In this document: one piece after another, positions 1 through 10,954 of the stretch
How the letters are laid out: each line of letters opens with the position of its first letter
How positions within the stretch are numbered: position 1 is the first letter of the stretch
Assembly (NCBI RefSeq): GCF_014805625.2
Contig: NW_023998605.1
Location: 645,597-709,596, forward strand
DNA from: Glossina fuscipes
Taxonomy: Eukaryota; Arthropoda; Insecta; Diptera; Glossinidae
Length of the DNA stretch: 64,000 nt
Direction: 5' to 3'
The notes under the pieces: generated by a model
The model's input: the letters and a program-made list of their open reading frames with translations, nothing else
Told to the model about the DNA's origin: nothing
The model's database searches: none
Translations under genes and position numbers: made by a program

Positions 1-1
1 A

Positions 2-1063
2 AAAATTTCCCGCTCTTTTGGTGTTAAACCTCCCTGGATTTTGAAAGACTGCTCTTTTGACATCTCACTGTCTATGCGCAAGAAAGAAGATACTCCAAAT
101 TACGTCTTCAGGAATCTAATAGCTGAGAAAACCCAAGTATTGGACAATACTGGTTGGAATCTTTTGTACACAGACGGCTCAAAATCTCCTGGTCTGCCTC
201 CTGCTTGTGCCGTGATAGATGCTTCAGATGCGTTCCTCTCAACCACAAATTTCACGAAAGCACTTCAACTTTGATAACCGAAGCCAGAGCTATCCTTCAC
301 GCTGCCAACCTTGCCCTTGCAAACAAACTCAAAATCGTCATTGCTACTGACAGTTTGTCTGTATTACAAGCTACCCGGAACCCTTCGACTTCGAGATGGA
401 GCACCATCAACAAATTAAGGAATATTATTACTACACCCGACGAAAAAATTAAAATGTTATGGGTACCAAGTCACATCGGCTTTCTGGGAAATGAGCAGGC
501 TTATCGAGCGGCAAAGTATGCTGCTTCTGCTCCTCTAAGTATGGATGATGTCATGGAAAAGTTGGATCTTCAAAGATACATTGGAAGAAAAGTTAAAGAG
601 AAAATTACAGAAGGAAATTTACAATACCATCTTCAACACTACTCTTCCATTAACCCTCAATTAACTCCACCTCTATATCCAACAAATGTTGAGAAAACCA
701 AGATCCAAACATTTTCGAGAATTCGCCTTGGTCATACAATTGCAACTCACCAATGGATCCTGAAGAAGTCTTCTCCCCCAATCTGCTGTTGTGGACAAAC
801 TCTTACTATAAAACACATTCTCTGCGACTGCCTCAACTTTTCCTTGGCTAGAAGTATTGCATTTGGAACGATTAACCCTTTGAACATTCTACAATCAGCT
901 TCAGAACAGAATATCAATTCAATATTTTACTTTATTAATACTACTAAGCTTATTATCTAATATCCATTTATTTAAATTAGAGCCGATAGCCTGTGTTGCT
1001 AGTGCTCAATGTCTTTTTTTTAGTCTAAGAATCAATTCATTAGTCTAAAATTAAAATAACAAT
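2..1063 (+). mobile_element. I-clade-like non-LTR retrotransposon, 3' end (RNase H and zinc knuckle), copy 1
   Basis: This is the C-terminal part of a non-LTR retrotransposon ORF2, cut by the left window edge. Reading begins with a Pro-Pro-Trp linker typical of the RT-RNase H junction, then YTDGSK (first RNase H Asp, near 172), TEARAI (Glu, near 280), ATDSLS (second Asp, near 345) and PSHIG...GNEQAYRAAK near 470-515. In that last motif the expected Asp is Tyr. A frameshift at about 240-270 separates the first motif from the rest. A CCCGQTL...HILCDC knuckle follows (785-835), with a stop at 958-960. The 3' UTR ends in an AAT/AAC-rich tail at about 1063, as in I-like elements. The copy is dead: frameshifted, with a mutated catalytic residue. 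The clade call is an inference from RNase H, knuckle and tail together. Confidence 0.85.
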
Positions 1064-1253
1064 AATAAATTTGGATAGTGTGAAAAAAAAGTACACCAGT
1101 TCCTTTAATACAAAAACAAAAGAAATTTCAAATTTGTGTAGTTCGAAAAAAACTTACACCAGTTTCTTTAATAGAAAAACAGAAGGAATTTCAAATTTGA
1201 ATAGTATGAAAGAAACTTACACCAGTTTCTTTAATAGAAAACCAGTTATATAA
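1064..1253 (+). repeat. 63-bp tandem repeat, short array (about 3 units)
   Basis: About three units of a 63-bp tandem repeat start directly after the AAT-rich tail of the preceding retroelement. Each unit contains a GAAA..ACTTACACCAGTT core followed by CTTTAATA-GAAAA-ACAGAAGGAATTTCAAATTTG. Because 63 is divisible by three the array is open in one frame (21-residue period), but I read this as satellite DNA and not as a protein. The same monomer recurs in the larger array at 16150-16925. Confidence 0.9.
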
Positions 1254-2304
1254 TACTTATCAGCAATTGTGTTTTTTATTTCATGCACGACCAAAAGAAA
1301 CGAGTTTTCTCAAGACGAAAATGACAATAGTAGAAACAAAATGAGAGATTGATCGATGAGGACTGGCTGAAATAAAATAGCTACATTTTTAGCAAAAAAC
1401 TAAACAAATACAAAATTTGGAAGAGAAAAAAGGCTGAATTGTAAAAAGTTTTGAAGTGTAGTTTGGTACATGTCCTTGGAAAAGCAGAGACAATGTACTT
1501 CTTATTGTGTGCGATAATATAAGGCAAAACGTTGAGAAATAAAAAAGGAAATAGTACTTGCAACTATTTTTCTCCGCCAATGAAGTTCTCTAAAAGAAAT
1601 GAATTTCTCATCTTATTGATAAACCTAAAAACAACAAAAACTTGAGTAAACACTTTTTAAAAACATCTTATTTCATATGTGAAAAGTCAAAGCGCCTTTC
1701 GTGTCAAACCTAATTGATTGACAAGGTGTCATCTTATGTGTTTGCACTTTTTCTTTCTGACGTTCAAGTCATATTGATATGGCTAACATGAGAACTAAAC
1801 CAAACAACAAATAGAGATATACAAACATTCATAAACTCGCTTGTCGCCTTTTTTGTTGTCATTTGTCTCACTTTAAAGAAACATATGTTGATTGTCAGAA
1901 GAGTTACACGAAGAATAGTGTTATTTCCATACAGGGAAAGAAAAAATAAATAAACCGTCGTTATAAAGTGAAAAATCAGAAATCAATAAAAATGAAAGGA
2001 ATTCATCCTTACATGAATCTAAATTGACTTTCGCTTGTTGCTTGAATAGATTGTAACGGGGGTTATTTATAGTTGGGATTTCACTCAGGGCTGTCCAGCG
2101 GTCCGTTCCAAGTAACCTCGTAGTGAAAAAGAAAAAACCAACACGTATTTCGTGGGCAGTCTTGTATTCTTCTTACCGAAGAAATACGATGCGCATGCGA
2201 GTGTGTTGCGAAAATGAAACCATTACGTGTAAGATCTGTGAATTTTTTTAGTGGTTCAGCAGGCACCGGGTCCTTAGAGGTGTAAGGTTCCTGTGGTTTG
2301 CTTT
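1254..2304. other. No recognised feature
   Basis: AT-rich sequence with only short open frames on either strand. I recognise no gene, RNA or mobile element here. Confidence 0.5.
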
Positions 2305-2600
2305 CAGGCTGCGAGTCTATAAGATAATGATGCAAGCACACACTGTTATCTTAAGGACCTCGTTCCGAAAGTAACAATTTACTAGGTTCTGCAAGGCCCG
2401 CGTATCCTTTCGGACCTTTCCTTTAGGAGTATATAAAACAATGATCCAAGCGCACACTGTTAAGTTCCTCGTTTCGGACGATGTCTAACTCCCGACCACC
2501 GGCTAGCTACCAAGCTAGGGCATCCTTTCGGGCCGAAAGTCTATGAAATAATGATGCAAGCGCAAATTGTTATTTTACGGCTCTCGTTCCGGACAGACAG
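2305..2600 (+). repeat. Diverged tandem repeat, about 113-117 bp period
   Basis: Three related blocks begin near 2309, 2426 and 2539. Each carries a version of GTCTAT-AA-ATAATGATGCAAGCGCACA followed by a CTCGTTCCGGAC-like stretch. The copies differ at many positions, so the amplification is old. A TATAAA-type sequence occurs in the middle unit and another at 2710-2720, so this could be part of a decayed LTR or promoter region, but I cannot identify the parent element. Confidence 0.6.
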
Positions 2601-3194
2601 GACAACGACTACTACTTCTTTGACTTACCTGTTCAACACATTGATATCTAGAGCTTTCACCACGAGGCATTTAGGAGAGTAGCTTATTGAAAGCAATATT
2701 CGTACTTGTATATAAAGCTATAAAACGAAGTCATACAGCGTTGCGTTATAATTTTGCGTGAAAATAACAGGCCTAGAGTTTTTAACGTAAGAACTTAGTT
2801 TAATGAGCTTAACTAGAGTTATACATAGGTTACTTCATTTCTATTTACATTTACACAAGAACTCTTTCAACGTTCGGAGCGTGTAAGGAATTCTGCTTCC
2901 TTACAATATACTATAGAGCAATTTCATTGTTGTCAGCTGTGTACAACCAATAAAGGAATTCCAAGACCCAGAATTCTATATTTTGCATTTAACGATAAGC
3001 GAAAAACAAAAGAAAAATTTCATAATTTCATAAGTTTAACTAAAGTTAAATATACCTACTTTGTATATATATTATCTGAAGAGTAAACACTCGCATTTTA
3101 TTGGTACATTCCGTTTATTAACTCAACAATTTATTATTTATTTATAAATTTAGTATCATATTAAAAGTTTGATTTATTTATTTACTTACACATG
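2601..3194. other. No recognised feature
   Basis: AT-rich sequence without a recognisable gene. TATATAAAGCTATAAAA at about 2709-2725 resembles a TATA region, but no transcription unit can be tied to it. Confidence 0.4.
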
Positions 3195-4155
3195 AACCTC
3201 AACTGAAATAAGTTAACAGACGAATTCAATAGACTCCTAGAAGTAAATCTTATGCTCCCTAATATTAAAAACTAATATAAAGTGTAAAAGAAGAACTAAA
3301 GAAGAAAAACCAAACAATTATAATAATAATTCATGCATAAATAAATAAGAAAGAAAAAAAGCGTGTACACCACAGGCACAGAGGTAAGCCCGCAATAACT
3401 AAAGAACCAAATTGCCAGCCCTAAGAGATTGCAAACATGTAAAAGCTTGGAAACCGATGCAGAAAACAACAATTTACAAAGTCCGATATTAAGATTAAGT
3501 GATAGGCATCATTCAGGTTTTTACACACAAATCTGTACCCGTTAAACAGCTCACAATTATTTTTACATTAACTTAATGAAAATGAAGTGCCTAGAGAAGC
3601 AATTAGGGATATTAAATTTACTTAACTTAATGAAGAAGAAAATACCAAGAATAAACGTACGTTTCTCAACTGACTTTAAGGGTAACAGAGCCATAATATT
3701 TTCATAAGGGGGAAGAGAGACAAACCGCCCCCAACCCAAATTTCTAACAGCTAACAGCTAGAATTGAATGTAGTGAATCTACATCACACCTATAAGAAGG
3801 AGACCACACAACAGAGGCATTCCAAAAAATTTGTCTAACTAAGCGCATGTATAGTTTTTTTGTAATGTAACTACCTCTTAATGAAACCAAGCGCTGACCT
3901 AGCTTTACTTAAAGAGGGCTCAATGCGCAAGTTAAAATATAATCTTTGGTCGAATAGAACCCCTAAATCGATGAACGAATCGACGTTGTCAGTATTGAAT
4001 GGCTTCCTTTTTAAGAAAGAAATCCTCTTGAATTTTTTTAGATTTCGTTTCATAAAATTTAATGAGCTACATGCGACCAAATCATTTAAGTCAATTTGAA
4101 GCTGGTACATACGATTGCGATTCCAAGAAAAAGGAAGAAAATAGTTTAACATCGT
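3195..4155 (-). mobile_element. Jockey-like non-LTR element, 3' part of RT, copy A
   Basis: Read on the minus strand, 4152-3871 encodes a reverse-transcriptase C-terminal segment with the signature FIDLGVLFDQRLYFNLRIE then LSKARSALGFIKR. The reading continues in broken frames through a SVVWSPSYRCDVDS-like stretch (near 3800) and RNLGWGRF (near 3730), the usual order in Jockey-type RT tails without RNase H. Stops and frameshifts make it a pseudogene. The block is homologous over its length to 18225-19200, which lies in the same orientation. Shared landmarks include the plus-strand string CTTTGGTCGAATAGAACCCC at 3943 and 19018. ORF1 of the same family lies further upstream on the same strand (5256-5823), so this is probably one internally rearranged copy. 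Confidence 0.8.
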
Positions 4156-5255
4156 CAGCGTACATTAAGATCTGGATGGATTTAATAAACGAGGGGAGAT
4201 CATTAATGTACAAATTAAATAAAAGGAATCCTCAGCAGGTGCCTTGTAAGACGCCAAACATCACGGGAAATTTATCCGAGGTTAAAAAAAAAAAAAGAAG
4301 TATTTAAGGATACAAAATTATCCATTAACTAAATTTTGCTTTTTGAGAGGAAAGCAGACTTAGGCCCAGGGCTTGGAGTTTGTCCGCTCGGTAACTTAGT
4401 TTTCGTCCATCCGCGTGCTCGTTAATGGCTAAATGACCGCTACTCTGTTAGGTGCAAACGTCTGAGAAGTGTCCGAGAGACCAAATATAAAACCTCCCCA
4501 AATCTCTAGCTAAATCGCAAACTAGCTAACTCAGCAAAGGCACGTACATCGATCTCATCAACCTCCAATTCTAATTAAGTGCCGATGTTCAATTGCTCTA
4601 ATGAAATTGTTGAAGTCCGCCTTCCGATTATTCGATTGATCAAACAGATAGGTAGCATTTACAGCCATCACCTTATTAATACGCGTTGCATATGTTCGCA
4701 AATCTTGTGTTGTAACGTCTACGTATATAAACGCAGAGGGTTTCTGTTGGTCTGTTTTTACCATTGTCCTTTGCGAAAGAGCAATATATAATGATATAGT
4801 TGAACATTGCTAAGGTACTTTCCTCTTTATAGTTACTTGATCTAATAGTATTAAAATAAAAAAGAAGAATTATAAAAAGAGAAAAGGTGCAAAGTGCGTC
4901 TGCATATTATGAAGGTGGGTTTTGCTTAATGCAACTGGTTTGCTTTATGATAATTCATACTCGCTAAGGTAGTTACAGACTTAGACGCCGGGAGACAGAT
5001 CAGGGCAGCCTTACGCAAAGCTGACAAAGAGAGAGAGATCTACGAGTGAGTAAAATCGAGTAGGAGAACGAAGGCAAAAATGGGTATTAAAGGGCACTCT
5101 CCAACAAATACTCAGATAGTGCAGAAAGACCGTTCGGTAGAAACATTTTTGATTTAAATTTTTTTTTAAATTAATAAAGTGAAACTAGACAGTTACATTT
5201 TTTGTTCCAATAATTTCGTTAAAAGCATAGATTCCATCAAACAAATAAAATTTTA
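4156..5255. other. Region between Jockey-like RT and ORF1; unrecognised short ORF
   Basis: By position this should contain the endonuclease and N-terminal RT of copy A, but I cannot find their motifs, so it looks deleted or replaced. A 68-codon minus-strand frame at 4764-4558 (...RTYATRINKVMAVNATYL...) is intact but unrecognised. It is rich in Asn and Arg and could be a fragment of a capsid-like or ORF1 protein. That is only a guess. Confidence 0.3.
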
Positions 5256-5823
5256 CTAAAAAAAAACTATTTTTGTAGAATTTATATGGTTGATGTTTTT
5301 AATAACTTTTGGAATTGCACTTAAGCTTATGTTTAAAGAGATACTTCCCTGCTTATTTGTAATTCTTTTGTTACCGATCGACCCAACAGTCGTAGAAACA
5401 CTAACGTTCTTTGTAGACTTTGAGGAAGCGCTAATTTGTATCAACGAATAAGGCTTAGGAGAACTCAGAGGTGACGCACCACACGCTACGCAACGAGTTG
5501 TATCTTTGCTAGCTGGCGCAGAAGATAAGTGCTCAATATAACGACACTCACCAAACTTAATCTTAATTATTTCAACTTTCTGTCGCAAGAAGCCGAGATC
5601 TTTGCTCAAAGCTCGTGAAGAGTTTGTAGAAATCTATGCCCCGCTCTCTACAGTCCAGACATGACCATCGTAATTCTTTCAAGGGGTCAACGACTGCATC
5701 AGCAGCACGGCCGACCATACCAGCACACTTTGCTTGGCAAAAACGATTACACAGCCAACACGAGATGAATCGTTCAGATTCAGGGCTTGCTTTCGCACGA
5801 CATGGTGTAAATAAACAATCCAT
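5256..5823 (-). pseudogene. Jockey-like ORF1 (Cys-rich finger), copy A
   Basis: Start chosen at the minus-strand ATG at 5823 (MDCLFTPCRAK...). The first 60 codons show paired cysteines: Cys-x3-Cys, then CWLC, then FCQAKC, then WSCLDC. This is a PHD-like zinc-finger layout seen in ORF1 proteins of some insect non-LTR elements. It is followed by GIDFYKLF. A frameshift near 5600 moves the reading into the frame ending at 5256, which has the conserved GECRYIEH then a Ser/Lys-rich tail. Two further copies of the same ORF1 lie at 15895-16144 (+) and 21164-21870 (-), and a piece at 23880-24135 (-), which establishes a repeat family. Nucleic-acid binding is inferred from the family. The finger-first architecture is seen directly. 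Confidence 0.65.
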
Positions 5824-6552
5824 ATCGAGTGAAAAACAACAAAAGGTGCTTATGAAGAAAAAAAAGAACAAAAAACTAAAAGATTCCACGACACAAATTT
5901 TCAGCAAATTAAACCAAAAAGTTAAGAAATACACTAAGAATTTGAAATATTTCTTGCACAGAATTAAAAAACGACTATAGCACGCACGCAGAGTTGCCAA
6001 ACTTGCTACAGTATATGCGCTTATTTGAAGACATTTCGCTAGCAATATTTGCGCAGAAAAATTATTGAGTACTGTGTACTCAAGTACCCAAGTACGATGA
6101 AAACAAACGATGAAAGGCCGTAACAGAGAGAGTAAAGTAAATGAAATGAGAACATTTACTAAAATTTGTACGACAAGTATAAGTAAGCCTTCACTATGAA
6201 TATGTATGTGCTATACTATGACGTTTTGAATAGACATGTGCGTGAGCGTATTCGCACTTAAGCAGAAATACTTCTGCGCGGTTATGCGTACGTTTGTTTA
6301 AACAATTACATGCATGTACGTAAGCGATAAAATTTTCAATTTTTGTGTTTTCTGTGCTTCATCGTCTACTTATTCTAATTAGAATGTTTTTTATGTGTTC
6401 ATTTACCTTATTTTTAGGGAATTTTTGTGTACATCTACCCATCTATTGTCGAAAAATTTTCACTAAAATTTTCCCCTCTAATTTCGACCATTTCTGTGTG
6501 TTTGAAAACAAGTAATTAATTAACTAGTGTCTACAGTAAATATTTTTCCGCA
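5824..6552. other. No recognised feature
   Basis: The window contains AT-rich sequence here with alternating purine/pyrimidine runs. No ORF or RNA gene is recognisable. Confidence 0.4.
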
Positions 6553-7281
6553 GAGGAGATCGGGCTGGATGTAAAGGCAGTGGTCTGCGACAGTAGCAGC
6601 CCAAATTACAATACAATAAGGATTTCCGCAAGCAAGTGTATAGACGTACACATGTACGACTGTATTCATAGCTTGGAAGCATTCCGCCAAAAAACGATGG
6701 TATTAAAGCGACGATACGACCTGTCGAAAGTAGCTGCGAGGAACGCGCCCATCTGAGAACACTGGAAGAGGAGAGGCGCCAGTTTGTTAGTCGCCTCACC
6801 TAAAAATATAGCAGAAATAGTCCGATATTTTACACCAGCTATGCCAGCAATGTTGGAAATAGCAATTGAAAGAGGAATCATTGGTAATGACATACCAGTT
6901 CGGACGTACGAACTCTTCGCCGTCATGACAAAACTTAACTCAGTTTTTCATGGCGGCAAAATCAACAAAAGCAATCGGCAGGCCCACAAAGCGGAGCTAG
7001 AAAAAGTTAAAGAACACCTCAATACCACGCTTCAGGCGGGCCTGCTATGACATAACGCCTGCGACATATACCAGTTCGTGATGCTGAACCATATGGTCGA
7101 AGCAAACATCGGCAAGCGCCTGCAGGCAATAATAGTAGTCCGGCTTGCCTTCTTCAGGGGAGCAGGCTGCTGTCCAAACAGAAGAAGCCACCGAACAAAT
7201 TTGCTAGGCTACATCATCAATTTGTTGCTGTTTGGAGAAAACTGGCTACAAGAAACTGTCACCAATGTGCCATCATTTTGA
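6553..7281 (+). pseudogene. Possible P-element/THAP9-like transposase relic
   Basis: One frame runs from 6553 to 7047 with a single internal TGA at 6754-6756. It contains GLDVKAVVCDSSSPN (6565-6610), resembling the first catalytic-Asp region of P-type transposases (VVCD-G-S/N-x-N). About 60 residues later comes VASPKNIAEIVRYF...IERGIIGND...TYELFAVMTKLNSVFHGG. This parallels the region where P/THAP9 proteins have an A-x-x-FS segment and a V/M-N-x-LFD-x-LN segment. A second open stretch follows at 7078-7281. No terminal repeats are visible. The assignment rests on motif spacing only. An alternative is an unrelated gene fragment. Confidence 0.35.
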
Positions 7282-9316
7282 AGGAAAGTCGTGCAGGAAA
7301 GTCAGAAAAGTGGAGGTAAATGCAATATTATATAAACATATATATAAATCACTAATTTCTTTCCTTAAATATAGGAAAATCGTGCTGTAAATACAGCAAA
7401 GTAAAGGTATTCACAATTTTTATATAGGTACATTTATAAGTTTCTAAAGCGCATTGTGCCTGTTCTTCCGATCTTCCATGAAAATGCGCCAACGACCTTA
7501 GAAATTGAATAGAGACTTAACTTATAGATTATATATAATAGTATAGCACACCTTTATATAAATCTATACATCTGTTCACAATGGTTCTGACCTGAGGATG
7601 AATGTCGTTATATTTCCTTTTAGTTGGGTCGCATTTTTATACGGCGTCATTAACCATGGTTCCAAAGGGTATCCGCTACCACCTGAAAGATTTTGAATAA
7701 TACAGTTACGTAGTGCTTCACATTATCTTGCTGCCTACCAAGGAGCCAACCATTACTTTCATATTGTTGTTGTATAATTACCAGGCGTTCTTGAAAACTG
7801 AAAAAATAAAATTTTTTTTTCAAATTTTTTACATCTTTTCCTAAATAATTTAATATTTTTCCTGCGTAATTTTATAAATGCTATTTATCTATTGCCTCTT
7901 GCTTGTAGTTTCCAAAGATTGTCATTTGGATGGAATTACAAAATTCGGAAACAACGTAGCGACACTTTTATAGTAAACAAATTTAATTCTTCACTTACTG
8001 TGATCCTTTTTACCTATATCACATAAATTAGTGGTCAGAGTTTTCTTTTCTGTCAAAAGTCGACGTTTATGCGATTCTTTATCCGTGTCTAAAAAGAGAG
8101 GATAAGATAGAATTTTATATCTGGCTTCAGCTGATAAGTAGACAGACAGAATATTTGTATTAATATTTCGATGAGTTTTCTGATGACCATTTTTCAATAA
8201 TTAGCAAACGCAATGTCAAATTGCCCATCCTCTGGTGGTTATAACAAGTTCAGTGAAAAACTGAAAACACATTGTTCCAATACGCATGTGTATGCTTACA
8301 GCCGCTTTCGCTGATATTAATATTGAATTCACCGGCTGTTTCCATTCCTATTCGTTGCAATAACTTAGCTTCTGTGTCCGATAACGTGTATAACGGGTGA
8401 ATCCATCAAATACAATTTGTCACCATTTTCGGATATCCATGGGAATTCACCCTTATAGAGCTAGAAGATTTTTTAAAAAATATATTAAATATTAATTGAA
8501 TAAAAAGAAATAAATCATTATAGCGGACCACGGTTCACGATTATATTCCCTACAGCAATTTACTGCAATTGATATTAAGACTTTTTATAATAAAGCGTGA
8601 TAAGGGAGGTGGGTGGTCGAGAAAGCGGTTCGGTCCAAAACATTTTCAATGGGATTTATCCTTGGACAGAAAAATTTTTAAAATTTTTGTTTTGCTTCAG
8701 CTGCTTGCAAGTAAACTAATTTTGTTTGGAATTTTTTTTCGCTTTTATTTACAGCTTTTCTCTTTTATAAAATCAAGACGTGAACTATGTAACTTACGTT
8801 GGACTTCACAGATATGAGCAAGACTTTCCTACTCCTGTTGGGCATACATGTAGCAAAAAAACTCGAAAGTCGAAAATGAACATCACACATAACTAGTGCT
8901 TAGAATGGAAAAGCGATTCGTAGAATATCTTATGTCGGCTCTTATATTTTATGATGAAAGCACAAATCGTTTGTTATTGCGAGCGTAATGAGAACTAGTT
9001 TGCTTACGTCCGATGCGACGAATTAAGTATGACAGATGCCAATTGTGTTATTTATTACTCTGACTGGAATTTTGTTAAGGAAACTGATAAAGTTCTGAGG
9101 AATTATTCATCTTTTGTCGTTATAAATATTAATCAAAACCCTTACGTCATACCAATTGGATAAAAGCTTGACCACATAGTGCCATCGTGGCGCTTTCCTG
9201 AAGCCCTTTAAACTGATCTAGACATCTTTAAGAAACAAACACTCAACACAATCTTTTTCTCACCATGTTATATCAATTAATTTAGATTACGCTCAACTAT
9301 CAAGTGGGGATGCCTA
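7282..9316. other. No recognised feature
   Basis: About 2 kb of AT-rich DNA. Short open frames at 7991-8197 (-) and 8569-8817 (+) show no recognisable motif, biased composition or splice-site support. I treat them as chance. Confidence 0.4.
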
Positions 9317-10150
9317 TTATTGAGTAATGAAAGTGTAACGGAAAATTTTTAAGGGAACATTCAATTCCTTTGCGCCGTACAAACAATGGTCAATTGCAGA
9401 TGGTGACGTTGGAATTTTCTTCGCAGTAATAATCTTTTTCACGTCATCACCGAGAATAGATTTGTTTGAATTAAGAAGCTTGGGGACTATTTTAGCTTTT
9501 AACTCATACAGACTATTTTCTAAAGTTGGGAGAGCAGTTTCCGATCTGGAAAAGCATGACAGAGAGAGGAGATCCTTGCGGAATGCCATTCATTAGCGGA
9601 AAGGAATCCGAAAGATCGTTGTTGATTCTTGAACATGAATGATCTGATGTAGTTGAAGAATTTGGGGCCAACATTCCATGGTTTCAAGAGACTTAAAATA
9701 ACATGAAGACCAACTCTGTCATCATCCCTGAAGGACTGGGGAACATCTTTTTTTACAGACGAATGACCAACCAGAGACAAACCGTTGGCCCAGATAGCCA
9801 AGGCAGCTATGACGCGAGCAACGCATCCGTTTGTTTTTTTGTAGTAAACCGCGATCTCCAACCACGTGTGCATCAAACCGGCCATGAACGCTTCAATTGT
9901 AAGTAAACCGCGATAGTACAAGGAAAAGTCTCCAACCACGTGTGCATCAAACCGGTCATAAACGCTTCAATTGAGCCATAACCGCCTAAGTAAACCGCGA
10001 TAGTACGAGAAATGGTAAACCTCTAGCCACCTGTGCGTCAAATCATTCGCCGGGTCGCCTCGCTGGTTCCTTGCCAACCCTCTACAAAACCACTTGTAAT
10101 CTCGCATACCAATAAAAGAATATATAAGAACATCCCCGAAGGTCCGGAAC
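9317..10150 (-). mobile_element. I/R1-like non-LTR reverse transcriptase fragment
   Basis: On the minus strand, 9939-9520 encodes DRVGLHVILSLLKPWNVG then PKFFNYIRSFM, the region just before the RT turn motif. In another frame at about 9600-9560 it reads NGIPQGSPLSVMLF, the conserved PQGSPLS box. Frameshifts separate the pieces, and the sequence below 9560 no longer aligns with RT. The higher-coordinate side carries an internal tandem duplication (see 9844-10050). With the ORF1 at 10310-10954 upstream on the same strand, this is probably the remains of a single element. Confidence 0.65.
9844..10050 (-). repeat. Tandem duplication of 59-87 bp inside the RT relic
   Basis: The plus-strand string GTAAACCGCGAT recurs at 9844, 9903 and 9990. 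The first two are followed by TCTCCAACCACGTGTGCATC and AACGCTTCAATTG. A third, weaker copy reads CTCTAGCCACCTGTGCGTC. Spacing is 59 then 87 bp, the difference being a short insert GTACAAGGAAAAG-like. The repetition occurs within sequence that still reads as retrotransposon protein on the minus strand, so it arose after insertion. Confidence 0.8.
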
Positions 10151-10309
10151 ATTTTGTTTCATATACATTATCTTGCAACGAACCTTGGAGTGGCTGAGTT
10201 TCTACCCTGCCCAAGAAGACTCGTTACACCATCCCACAGTAATTTTCTGTTTTGATTTGTAGGACTTCACGCATTTGTATAAAACGTGGGCATTGTTTGT
10301 CTAACGCTG

Positions 10310-10954
10310 AGTGTTGATCGTTGCAATTTAAGGAGAAGCTACGCGTACAGTTTTCAGGATGTGGAGGAAGTCAACAGTTAGCACAGGATGGAGGAATGGT
10401 GCATCTTTTTGCCGTTTGGCCCAGGCGTTGGCAGTTTTTACACCTCATGGGATTTGGAATGCAGAGTTCTACTTTACATTTGTACCAAGCTACATCAACC
10501 GTTGCCGGTAGCCGGTAGCGGTCAAAAGACAAATTAATTCTTCCTGTAAGAAAGCGGGTTTTCCATCGTCATTTAATTTGGTGAATTTGTAGACTTCAGT
10601 CACTCCTTGACTGCCCATTTCGCGCACAAGTTCATCTTCCGGCACATGCTTTAAGCATGGGGCATAAACTACGCTTTTAACCGAGTTGAGTTTGCATTGC
10701 AGTTTAGCGGATATAACGCACAAATTGGCTAATGATTTAGACTTTATGAGCTTTTCGGTTGCGCTCGGTTTCCCAGCCAGGACAAGTAAATTTCCATCGC
10801 GTAAAATCGTTAGAGAGTCTATATGCGTTGTAATGCAATCTAGTGCTTTTTTAATAGCGAAAGGACTGAATTGCGAAATTGTTATGGAGGGATCAGTAGG
10901 AGAAATCACAACAAATTTTTTGTCGATAGGAACGATGCTACTGGTTGGCAACAC
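10310..10954 (-). pseudogene. I-like retrotransposon ORF1 (RRM-like region and CCHC knuckles)
   Basis: The minus-strand frame from 10954 to 10490 encodes a Gag-like protein with SPFAIKKALDCITTHIDSL, DGNLLVLAG, LVREMGSQGVTEVYKFT. This is the RRM-like core of I-type ORF1 proteins, with the EVYKF strand as landmark. After a frameshift near 10500 the reading continues RCKNCQRLGQTAKRC then SCANC...HPENC (10445-10325), two zinc knuckles of the usual I-element kind. The first has Gln where the knuckle His is expected (LGQ instead of LGH). ORF1p binds its RNA in related elements; here the copy is broken. Confidence 0.75.

Noticed and set aside
5636..5980. 114-codon plus-strand frame opposite the ORF1 relic
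   Set aside because: Antisense shadow of the finger-type ORF1. The minus strand shows the conserved cysteines and is repeated at two other loci.
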